Shown piece after piece: positions 56,936 through 64,000 of a stretch of 64,000 nucleotides of DNA. A model generated the notes under the pieces. It worked only from the letters and a program-made list of their open reading frames with translations. It was not told where the DNA came from and did no database searches. The position numbers were made by a program, and so were the translations under genes. This DNA comes from a virus, in the IMG/VR virus record IMGVR_UViG_3300034072_002256, positions 1 to 64,000 of that record. One strand, 5' to 3'. Within the stretch, counting starts at the first letter, position 1, and every line of letters starts with the position of its first letter.

Positions 56936-58635
56936 AAGTGCGCAAAATCATTCAGGCGTCCGTGCTGGCCAGCAGCCTGGTGCTTTCACCATTGGCTCAG
57001 GCCATTCAGGCCAAAGCACCTGCCAGCCAATCAGCGATCGCTACCAATGCGCCAGTGTTGCAGGTGACTGCAGCGCAGAACGCGCAGGCAGTTGCTGATC
57101 ACAACGCCGGCCAGCTCAGTCTGTTCGACCCTGGCGAAGTCTTGCTGGGTTATCAGAAACGCTGGATAGCCGACGAAAGCCCTTTAAAAATTGCCGAGAA
57201 AAGCCGGCGAACTGGCATTACCTGGGCAGAAGCTTGTGATGCGGTGCTATGTGCATCCACCCGGCGCCAGGATGGCGGCTGCAACCATTTCTATGTGGGC
57301 AGCAACAAAGAGATGGCCCGCGAGTTTATCGAAGCGGCGGCCATGTGGGCGCGGGTCTTTAACAAGGCCGGCTCAGAAATTCAGGAAGAGCTGTTTGTTG
57401 ATGACGGCCAGGAAGGCAAAGAGATCCTAACCTTTGTCGTGCATTTTGCCAGTGGCTATAAAATCCAGGCGCTTAGCTCCAACCCGTCGAACCTTCGCGG
57501 TATGCAGGGTAATGTCACCATCGACGAAGCCGCATTCCACGAACGTCTGGCCGAAGTATTAAAAGCCGCCCTGGCACTGACCATGTGGGGCAGCAAAGTC
57601 CGTTTAATCAGTACTCATAACGGCATTGAAAACCTGTTTAACCAGCTAGTTCAAGACAGCCGCGCCGGCAAAAAACGCTACTCAATCCATACCATCACGC
57701 TTGATGATGCCTGCCGCGATGGCTTGTATCAGCGCATCTGCCAGACACGAAAGCTCAGCTGGAGCATGGAAAAGGAAATCGAGTGGAAGGAAGGTCTGCT
57801 TAAAGACACCGCCACCGAAGAAGATGCGCTGGAAGAATATTTCTGTGTGCCAAAGGCTGGCGCTGGCATCTATTTGAAACGCACGCTCATTGAGCGCGCC
57901 ATGGTCAAAGACCACAGTATTCCGATTGTTCGTTTTACGGCGCCCAAAGACTTTGAGCTGTTATCCGATGCAGACCGGCAGCGCATTGTCAGTGAATGGC
58001 TGGAAAACAATGTGCAGTTTTTGCTGGAGCAGCTGCCGGCGAACTGCCGGCATGTATTCGGCGAGGACTTTGCCCGCAAAGGTGACTTGTCAGTATTTGT
58101 ACCATTAACCATCCGGCCGAACCTGACCAAACGGGTGCCATTTGTCGTTGAGATCTCCAACGGCACTTATGAAGCTCAACGCCAAATCCTGATGTACATC
58201 ATGGAGCGCCTGCCGCGCTTTACTGGGGCAGCATTTGATAGCACCGGTAACGGCGGGTATTTGGCTGAAACGGCTAGGCTGAAGTTTGGCACTGAAATGG
58301 TCGATTGCGTGATGCTAAGCCAAGCCTGGTATCGGGAGTGGATGCCCAAGCTTAAAGCCGAGTTTGACGATGGCTTTATCGAGATCCCGCGTCACCAGGA
58401 CATCCTTGACGACCTTTGCAAAATCCAGCTGAAAAACGGCGTGCCACAAATTGAGAAAGGCTCCGGCAAAGGCACGGATGGCCAGCAGCGCCACGGTGAC
58501 TTTGCAGTTGCGCTGGCCATGGCCGTTCGCGCCAGTTGGATGGAAGGTGGCGAAATCGACTTCACCTCAATCACAGCACTAACACAAAACAAAGACTCCC
58601 CCTCAGAAATGCAATCCTCATCAGGATGTTGGTAA
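56932..58635 (+). CDS. Terminase large subunit (Mu gp28-like) with signal-peptide-like N-terminus
   Basis: 567 residues from a GTG overlapping the previous stop. The N-terminal MKVRKIIQASVLASSLVLSP plus LAQA is preserved. Residues 1 to about 310 are almost the same as in the left prophage; beyond KAGAGIYLKRTLIERAMVK identity drops sharply, marking a recombination breakpoint inside the gene. ATPase motifs SRRTGIT and TIDEA intact. Confidence 0.93.
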   Translation: MKVRKIIQASVLASSLVLSPLAQAIQAKAPASQSAIATNAPVLQVTAAQNAQAVADHNAGQLSLFDPGEVLLGYQKRWIADESPLKIAEKSRRTGITWAEACDAVLCASTRRQDGGCNHFYVGSNKEMAREFIEAAAMWARVFNKAGSEIQEELFVDDGQEGKEILTFVVHFASGYKIQALSSNPSNLRGMQGNVTIDEAAFHERLAEVLKAALALTMWGSKVRLISTHNGIENLFNQLVQDSRAGKKRYSIHTITLDDACRDGLYQRICQTRKLSWSMEKEIEWKEGLLKDTATEEDALEEYFCVPKAGAGIYLKRTLIERAMVKDHSIPIVRFTAPKDFELLSDADRQRIVSEWLENNVQFLLEQLPANCRHVFGEDFARKGDLSVFVPLTIRPNLTKRVPFVVEISNGTYEAQRQILMYIMERLPRFTGAAFDSTGNGGYLAETARLKFGTEMVDCVMLSQAWYREWMPKLKAEFDDGFIEIPRHQDILDDLCKIQLKNGVPQIEKGSGKGTDGQQRHGDFAVALAMAVRASWMEGGEIDFTSITALTQNKDSPSEMQSSSGCW

Positions 58636-60200
58636 TGCAAACAGATAAAAATGGCACCATGTTCCGGGTGCGAGAGAAACAAAAACAGACCGATAACAGC
58701 CCGCGCATTCTGCAGCTGCGCCGGGAGTTCGCCGAACATCCAAGCCGTGGTTTAACGCCGATGACTCTGGCGGCCATTATGACGGATGCAGAGCAGGGCA
58801 ACTTACTGGCGCAGTGTTACCTGGCTGAAGACGTTGAAGAAAAAGACGGCCATATCTATGCCGAGCTGTTCAAACGCCGGATGGCGCTGACCAGTGTGCC
58901 GTATCGTATTGAACCACCACGCAACGCCAGTGCCCAGGAAAAGAAAGACGCCGCCACCTACAACGATGTGTTGTCCGATATCCCCAACTTTGAAGATGTG
59001 ATCTTCAATATGGCCGACGGTATTTTAAAGGGCTTCAGCAATCTGGAGTTTCACTGGGAGCGCTATAACGACTTTCGCTTGCCGGCGGATTTTCAGCACC
59101 GGCCGGCTACATGGTTCCAGTTATCTCCGCATAATCAGGACCAGTTGGTGCTGCGTAACGGCACTTCTGAAGGCGAAGCGCTGGCGCAGTTCGGCTGGAT
59201 CCAGCATCGCCACGCTGCCAAAAGTGGTTACGTCGCCCGCACAGGTTTGATTCGCCAATTAGCCTGGCCATTTATCTTTAAGAACTATTCGGTACGAGAC
59301 CTTGCCGAGTTCTTGGAGATCTATGGCATCCCGATCCGGATTGGTAAATATCCGGCCGGCGCCAGTGATGATGAAAAGAACCGGCTGCTGCAGGCCGTCT
59401 GGAGTGTTGGCCACAACAGTGCCGGCATTATGCCAAAGGGCATGGAAATGGATTTTGTCGAAGCGGCCAAAGGCGGCGGCGATCCGTTTTTGAGCATGAT
59501 GTCCTGGTGTGAGCGCGTCCAATCCAAGGTTATTTTGGGCCAGACATTAACAGCACAGGTTGACAGTACCGGCAGCCAGGCGCTGGGGAATGTACACAAT
59601 GAAGTCCGGCTTGATATCCGAAATCATGACTTGCGCCAACTGGCCAGCACGCTAAATCGCGATTTACTGTGGCCAATGCATATGCTGAACGGCAAATCGT
59701 ACACCGGCGACCCGCGCCGGATGCCGCAGCTGAAATTTGATATCGAGGAAGCCGAAGATATCAAGCTGTTCAGTGAAGCGTTGCCAGCTTTGGCCAATGC
59801 CGGTATGAGGATCCCAACAGCCTGGGCACATCAAAAATTATCAATCCCGTTACCGGAGAACGACGAACCGGTGCTGGGAGCACAAGCACCAGTTGTACCA
59901 GCAAAAGAGAAAGCGGCAGCGCTGACAAGGGCCATAGCCAGCCTGAAAGCCGAATTGCCTGAACAAGACATTGCTGACCAGCTTGCGGCACAGCTGCGAG
60001 CAAAAGCAGCGCCAGTGATGGGCAAGTTGTTAAAGCCAATTGAAGAATTGGTCGCGAACGCCACCAGCCTGGAAGACTTGCTGCAGCAACTGCTGACACT
60101 TGAAGGCAAGCTGGATGAATCAGAACTGGCCGAAGTGATGCAGCTGGCGCTGAGTGCGGCAGAAATGGGTGGCCGGTTTGATGTTGCTGTGGGGAACTGA
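58635..60200 (+). CDS. Portal protein (DUF935, Mu gp29-like)
   Basis: 521 residues from the ATG at 58635, which overlaps the terminase stop (TAATG); an upstream in-frame ATG at 58536 lies within terminase and is rejected. Homologous to the left portal but diverged; PSRGLTPMTLAAIMTDAEQG and FKNYSVRDLAEFLEIYGIPI conserved. Confidence 0.92.
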   Translation: MQTDKNGTMFRVREKQKQTDNSPRILQLRREFAEHPSRGLTPMTLAAIMTDAEQGNLLAQCYLAEDVEEKDGHIYAELFKRRMALTSVPYRIEPPRNASAQEKKDAATYNDVLSDIPNFEDVIFNMADGILKGFSNLEFHWERYNDFRLPADFQHRPATWFQLSPHNQDQLVLRNGTSEGEALAQFGWIQHRHAAKSGYVARTGLIRQLAWPFIFKNYSVRDLAEFLEIYGIPIRIGKYPAGASDDEKNRLLQAVWSVGHNSAGIMPKGMEMDFVEAAKGGGDPFLSMMSWCERVQSKVILGQTLTAQVDSTGSQALGNVHNEVRLDIRNHDLRQLASTLNRDLLWPMHMLNGKSYTGDPRRMPQLKFDIEEAEDIKLFSEALPALANAGMRIPTAWAHQKLSIPLPENDEPVLGAQAPVVPAKEKAAALTRAIASLKAELPEQDIADQLAAQLRAKAAPVMGKLLKPIEELVANATSLEDLLQQLLTLEGKLDESELAEVMQLALSAAEMGGRFDVAVGN

Positions 60201-61639
60201 TGCCAACACCACCCCCAAATACCGCTCAGTACGGCAGCTTGCCATTTAAAGAAGCCATCGCGTTTTTCCGGGCCAAAACCAATCTGCCCAGTGAGCGCTG
60301 GGCAGATATCTGGCGCGAGCAGCACAACGTCGGTTTTATGGTTGCCGGTGCGATGAAGACCGATTTACTGGCTGATTTACGCCAGGCGGTGGATGCAGCT
60401 ATCGCCGAAGGGCGCAGTTTAAAGTGGTTTCAACGCGAGTTTAAAAACATTGTGAAACGCACCGGTTGGGAACATACCGGCGATGCCGCCTGGCGGGCGC
60501 GGACCATTTACGACACCAATATGCGCCAGGCTTATAACGCAGGTCGTTATCAGCAACTGCAGCAGTTTGAATTCTGGCGTTATGTGCATGGTGATAGCCG
60601 ATATCCGCGCCCAGCACACCAGGCTAAACACGGCTTGGTTTTACCTAAGACTGCAGCCTTTTGGCAGGTATGGTTTCCGCAGAACGGCTGGGGCTGTAAG
60701 TGCAAAGTTATTGGCGAGACTAAACAAAGTCTGGAGCGAAAAGGCCTGAAGGTTTCCGACGAACCAGAAATCGAGCGCCGTGAATGGGTCGATAAAAAGA
60801 CCGGCGAAGTGCACCTGGTACCAAAAGGCATTGATCCAGGGTTTGACTATGCACCCGGCGCAAGCAAACCCAGTGAGCAAGTAAAACAGCAACTGGATGA
60901 CAAGTTACCTCTGGCAGAGCGTTTACCAGACCGGTTAGTTCCTTCAGCTTTTAGCACGGTGCCAGGTGTAAATATCCATCGGCTGAATGAGAAACTGACA
61001 GAACTCGCAGCAACCTCTGCTGGCCCACAAGTGCAGCTGTTGTCGCAGTTCCTGCAAAAGCATGACATCAAAACGATGTTCATTACCCAAGCTCAGATGA
61101 ACCCCAAGGCGATTGCGGCAGCCAAGCTACGTGGAGATATACAGGATTATCTCTCCAGCGAGTTGGGTTATCACCCGATGAATCTGTATACACTCAGAGA
61201 GTTTGAGCAGGCTGCTGGGTTCACCGCGCCAGATTTTAATCACGTAGTGATTAAGGCCGGCGTAAGCTCGATGTTAAGTCGAACTGTTGTCAGTGAGTTG
61301 CAGCAAGCAGTAAATGCTGTGATAAGACTAAAAGCTGCGGAACGGCCGGCGTTTACGTTGTCAAATATTATTAGTAAGTACGCCACGAATGGCGAAGACG
61401 CAGTGTTGCTGACCAATTGGTTACATGAGATTGGCCACCAGTTGCATTATAAAACAGGTGGCGGCATACCAAAGTCTTTGAGCAAATATTGGCTAACCGA
61501 ATATCAGCTGACCGATTATAAAGAATGGCACGCAGAATTGTTCACACTCTGGGTATTAGACCGGGCCGCGCTCGACGCATGGAATAAGGATGTTGCTGTA
61601 TACTTCGATGCGCTGATGCGTCAAGTAATGGGAGGCTGA
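60200..61639 (+). CDS. Minor head protein (Mu F / SPP1 gp7-like) with C-terminal HExxH zinc-protease-like domain
   Basis: 479 residues. The head morphogenesis half ends near FPQNGWGCKCKV (159-170). The C-terminal half (about 245-479) is unlike the left prophage protein: WLHEIGHQLHY gives an HEIGH motif (409-413), and WHAELFTLW supplies a possible third ligand Glu446, an arrangement of gluzincin-like metallopeptidases. Such a domain may be cleaved off or injected with the DNA to act in the host cell. An unknown 86-residue gene follows after 3 bp. Confidence 0.8.
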   Translation: MPTPPPNTAQYGSLPFKEAIAFFRAKTNLPSERWADIWREQHNVGFMVAGAMKTDLLADLRQAVDAAIAEGRSLKWFQREFKNIVKRTGWEHTGDAAWRARTIYDTNMRQAYNAGRYQQLQQFEFWRYVHGDSRYPRPAHQAKHGLVLPKTAAFWQVWFPQNGWGCKCKVIGETKQSLERKGLKVSDEPEIERREWVDKKTGEVHLVPKGIDPGFDYAPGASKPSEQVKQQLDDKLPLAERLPDRLVPSAFSTVPGVNIHRLNEKLTELAATSAGPQVQLLSQFLQKHDIKTMFITQAQMNPKAIAAAKLRGDIQDYLSSELGYHPMNLYTLREFEQAAGFTAPDFNHVVIKAGVSSMLSRTVVSELQQAVNAVIRLKAAERPAFTLSNIISKYATNGEDAVLLTNWLHEIGHQLHYKTGGGIPKSLSKYWLTEYQLTDYKEWHAELFTLWVLDRAALDAWNKDVAVYFDALMRQVMGG

Positions 61640-61642
61640 TAA

Positions 61643-61903
61643 ATGGCAATCGAAGACATTTTCACGATGCTGGAAAATGGCACCTATCCACCGGCGGAGC
61701 TAACGCCTTTGAGTGACCAGGCGTTTGCATTGTTAAAAACCGATCTGCCATTTAGGGAAAAGTGGATGCAGATCCAAATATTGTCAAAGCAAGTACGCCG
61801 AGCAGGTGGTGAAGATGCAGACCGCTTTAAGTGGGTGATTGAATCGATTTATGCCGGTGCAACTGCAGAGGAAATCAGCCTTATGCATGAGGACATAGTC
61901 TGA
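61643..61903 (+). CDS. Hypothetical partner of the minor head protein (possible immunity protein)
   Basis: 86 residues: MAIEDIFTMLENGTYPPAEL, then FREKWMQIQILSKQVRRAGG and ATAEEISLMHEDIV. Acidic, helical, no known family. It occurs only in the prophage whose minor head protein has the protease-like tail and is translationally adjacent, so an inhibitor or chaperone of that domain is a reasonable but untested idea. Confidence 0.55.
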   Translation: MAIEDIFTMLENGTYPPAELTPLSDQAFALLKTDLPFREKWMQIQILSKQVRRAGGEDADRFKWVIESIYAGATAEEISLMHEDIV

Positions 61904-62349
61904 TGGCCGGCGTACGACTCAATGCTCAACTGACCGGTGTGGCTGATTTGGTGGATACCCTCAATCAGCTGATGAATAAAACCCGGGATCTACAGCCAGC
62001 ACTTTCTCAAGTCGGCGAATATCTGCTGGAGTCGCACCAATCTCGCTTTCAACTGGAAGTTGCCCCAGACGGCACCCCTTGGGCACCGTTGGCTGCGGAA
62101 ACCCTTGCCCGTAAAAAAGGTGAAGATCGCATCCTGCAGGACCAAGGTACTTTGCGTGACACTTTGAGCTATGAAGCTACCGCCTCTGAACTGCTGTTCG
62201 GTTCAAATCTGGAATATGCCGCAACGCATCAGTTTGGCCGCGAAGAGGATGGGATTGAGGGCCGCCCATTTATCGGCATCACCGATGGCCCCTGGCAGGA
62301 TAGTGTGGAAATTTTGGGGATTTTGCGAGACCATCTGAATACGCCTTAA
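61903..62349 (+). CDS. Phage virion morphogenesis protein (Mu gpG-like)
   Basis: 148 residues; SRFQLEVAPDGTPWAPLAAE and AATHQFGRE are family signatures. Diverged from the left prophage protein. Overlaps the previous stop by one base. Confidence 0.9.
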   Translation: MAGVRLNAQLTGVADLVDTLNQLMNKTRDLQPALSQVGEYLLESHQSRFQLEVAPDGTPWAPLAAETLARKKGEDRILQDQGTLRDTLSYEATASELLFGSNLEYAATHQFGREEDGIEGRPFIGITDGPWQDSVEILGILRDHLNTP

Positions 62350-62541
62350 AAACGCCTGAGAAGCGATTTGAGGCAAGAGGCGCAATCACGCTATCAAAAG
62401 TAGGGTTGGCAGCGCTCAAAATCAGTTTTAAACACCATTTAAACGGTTTGGTTGTGGCAGCTCTCGAAGAAATTCCGGGAGAACCTTCCAAAATTCGCAA
62501 ATTGCTTTAATTCAGTCCAGCACTCAGACCATATCAAAATC

Positions 62542-62568
62542 AGCCCAGTGAGTTTTTAACCCTGGGCT
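62542..62568 (+). promoter_or_regulatory. Stem-loop before the protease start codon
   Basis: AGCCCAG (62542-62548) pairs with CTGGGCT (62562-62568) around TGAGTTTTTAACC; the ATG follows three bases later without a clear Shine-Dalgarno. The rest of the gap 62350-62571 holds no gene; the left prophage has its FRG gene here. Confidence 0.6.
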
Positions 62569-62571
62569 TTT

Positions 62572-63684
62572 ATGTTTTCCAAATCTGCTTTGTCCATCGC
62601 CGTTCTCTCTGCTGCCAGTGCTGGCCAGCTGGGTTATGCCGTTCTGACGGCAGAACTGAGCGAAGGCGATGACTGGAAAATGTTGCTGCCTGATGGCGAG
62701 TTCTCTGCTGTTGATGGCCGGCCGCATGATGTGCCAGGTGGCAAATGGCGGATGAATGCCGAAGTTGCCGCACGACTGATTGCTAAAGCGGCACTTCGCC
62801 AAAATGACCTGGTGATTGATTACGAACACCAAACCTTAAACGCGGCCACTACTGGCATTGCTGCACCTGCTGCGGGCTTCTTTCGCGAATTTCAATATCA
62901 GCCAGGCAAGGGGCTTTACGTCAAACCTTTATGGACTACACGTGCTCAGGGCTTTGTTGATGCCAAAGAGTACCGTTACCTGTCTGCCGTTTTCCCTTAT
63001 GACACCACTACCGGCGAGCCAACAGAAATTCTGATGGCGGCGCTGACTAACAATCCCGGCGCCATCGGTATGGAGGCGCTTGCGTCTCTGGTGGCTCGGT
63101 TTGAACAACCCACCCACGGAGATAAACCCATGTCTGATTTGCTGATCCAGTTGATGGCAAAGCTCGGCATTACTCTGAAGCCAGGCGACACCCTGACTGA
63201 CGAGCAAGCCCAGGCCGCGCTGACCGCTGTGACCCACTTACAAGGCAGTGCCGGCAGTGTTGCCGCTTTAACTGCAAAAATCGAAACCCTTGAATCCGCC
63301 GGCGCCGGCAATGTTGACCTGTCGCAGTACGTGCCCATCGCGCAGTACAACGCCGCGTTGACACAGGTGGCCGCCCTAACGGCAACCACAGCCAGCCTGA
63401 CTGTGGAGCAAGTGATTGCCCAGGCAGAGCAGGACGGCAAGCTGATCCTGGCGTCGGAAAAAGACTACCTGGTGAGCCTCGGCAAGCAAAACATGGCTGC
63501 ACTGACAGCACAGCTTGCTGCCCGTCCGGTCGTTGCCGCTTTAACGGCAAAGCAGACCGAACAGCGCAAAGCGCCGGATACGCAAGACAAATCATCGGTC
63601 GCTGCGTTAACGGCTGACCAGAAATCAATCGCTGACCAAATCGGCATTTCCCACGCTGAGTTGGCTCAGGGCTTAGGAGTTTAA
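62572..63684 (+). CDS. Prohead protease with fused scaffold (Mu I/Z-like)
   Basis: 370 residues. LLPDGEFSAVDGRPHDVPGG, DLVIDYEHQTLN and KEYRYLSAVFPY mark the protease; an Ala/Gln-rich helical scaffold follows. Moderately diverged from the left prophage protein. The next gene is the major head protein; the small decoration-like gene of the left prophage is absent. Confidence 0.9.
   Translation: MFSKSALSIAVLSAASAGQLGYAVLTAELSEGDDWKMLLPDGEFSAVDGRPHDVPGGKWRMNAEVAARLIAKAALRQNDLVIDYEHQTLNAATTGIAAPAAGFFREFQYQPGKGLYVKPLWTTRAQGFVDAKEYRYLSAVFPYDTTTGEPTEILMAALTNNPGAIGMEALASLVARFEQPTHGDKPMSDLLIQLMAKLGITLKPGDTLTDEQAQAALTAVTHLQGSAGSVAALTAKIETLESAGAGNVDLSQYVPIAQYNAALTQVAALTATTASLTVEQVIAQAEQDGKLILASEKDYLVSLGKQNMAALTAQLAARPVVAALTAKQTEQRKAPDTQDKSSVAALTADQKSIADQIGISHAELAQGLGV
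63130..63684 (+). CDS. Nested in-frame scaffold protein (Mu Z-like)
   Basis: Internal ATG with GGAGA nine bases upstream; 184 residues starting MSDLLIQLMAKLGITLKPGD. Parallel to the nested start at 24000. Confidence 0.65.
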   Translation: MSDLLIQLMAKLGITLKPGDTLTDEQAQAALTAVTHLQGSAGSVAALTAKIETLESAGAGNVDLSQYVPIAQYNAALTQVAALTATTASLTVEQVIAQAEQDGKLILASEKDYLVSLGKQNMAALTAQLAARPVVAALTAKQTEQRKAPDTQDKSSVAALTADQKSIADQIGISHAELAQGLGV

Positions 63685-63688
63685 GCAC

Positions 63689-64000
63689 ATGGCACTTGTT
63701 ACCAATGCAACCTTAAACGCGATGCGCGTTGGCTTTAATAAAGTTTTTGAACAGGGCAAAGCTCGGGCAAAGCCGCAGTATATGCAGGTGGCCACAGTGG
63801 TTCCCAGCACCACCAAAAGCAACACCTATGGCTGGTTAGGTCAGTGGCCGGGCTTTCGGGAGTGGGTGGGCGATCGCGTCATCAATTCGATGAAAGAGCA
63901 CGCCTATTCCATCCAGAACAAAGACTTTGAAAGCAGCGTCGGTGTGGACCGCAACGATATCGCGGACGACAACCTGGGCGTCTATAACCCGATGTTCGAT
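63689..64000 (+). CDS. Major head subunit (Mu T-like), 5' part only
   Basis: 104 codons starting MALVTNATLNAMRVGFNKVF, cut by the window end. YGWLGQWPGFREWVGDRVIN and the following IQNKDFESSVGVDRNDI match the T-type major capsid family. More distant from the left prophage capsid than the early genes are. Confidence 0.9.
   Translation, partial: MALVTNATLNAMRVGFNKVFEQGKARAKPQYMQVATVVPSTTKSNTYGWLGQWPGFREWVGDRVINSMKEHAYSIQNKDFESSVGVDRNDIADDNLGVYNPMFD

Larger units (their letters stand above)
42375..64000. mobile_element. Right Mu-like transposable prophage (partial, window ends inside it)
   Basis: Starts TGTAACCC and carries repressor, Ner, A, B, early genes, Mor, ParB/Dam, lysis and head genes in the same order as the left prophage. 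Proteins from B to the first 300 residues of terminase are nearly identical to the left prophage, while immunity region, portal, minor head, protease and head proteins are diverged. The tail half and right end lie outside the window. Confidence 0.92.

Noticed and set aside
1-64000. CRISPR array or standard rRNA/tRNA genes
   Set aside because: No regularly spaced repeat-spacer pattern and no intact tRNA or rRNA sequence were seen; the only tRNA-like fold (21941-22013) is degenerate.

Overview
The window is almost entirely mobile DNA from a Gammaproteobacterium. The style of the Mu-like genes, with moderate GC and many AT-rich cargo genes, suggests the Shewanella/Rheinheimera/Alteromonadales neighbourhood, but no host housekeeping gene is present to prove it. 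Three elements are stacked. Bases 1-3792 are the right part of an older integrative element with all genes on the minus strand: tyrosine integrase, excisionase, small unknown genes and a P2 gpA-type rolling-circle replication gene. Bases 3793-42369 are a complete 38.6 kb Mu-like transposable prophage (the left prophage) inserted in that replication gene. From 42375 to the window end runs a second, related Mu-like prophage (the right prophage), cut by the window inside its major head gene.

The prophage borders can be read directly. Both left ends begin TGTAACCC and the right end of the left prophage finishes CGCTACA. A 5-bp target duplication, GGATG, lies before the first prophage (3788-3792) and again between the two (42370-42374), so the prophages abut exactly and share one duplication. 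TTTGATAA transposase-binding motifs sit 18-25 bp inside both ends of the left prophage. The right prophage has TTTGAAAA at the same offset.

Each prophage has the Mu order: repressor (minus), Ner, transposase A, target-selection ATPase B, a block of small early genes, GemA, Mor, then a cargo pair (ParB-like protein plus Dam-type adenine methylase), a lysis block (DUF5675 protein, small protein, 3TM holin), a TraR/DksA zinc finger, DUF2730, gp26-like, gp27-like, terminase, portal, minor head protein, virion morphogenesis protein, protease/scaffold and major head protein. The left prophage continues with head completion, a single tail-tube protein, a frameshifted tail-assembly chaperone, a 1951-residue tape measure and tail-tip/fibre genes. 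It has no sheath gene, so the virion should be a siphovirus of the B3/D3112 kind.

The prophages differ where it matters for coexistence and warfare. Repressor, Ner, the N-terminus of transposase A and the end sequences are unlike each other (heteroimmune), whereas B through the first half of terminase encode near-identical proteins. The left prophage alone carries an FRG-domain gene and a tRNA-like structure. The right prophage alone carries a 139-residue gene framed by a 38-bp direct repeat, a 91-residue gene before terminase, and an 86-residue gene behind the minor head gene. The minor head proteins share their N-terminal halves but end in different domains: a PBECR nuclease-like tail on the left and an HEIGH zinc-protease-like tail on the right. 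Each prophage also has its own short GATC-containing motif repeated between its left end and the 3' end of its repressor gene, which may be connected with the ParB/Dam cassette.
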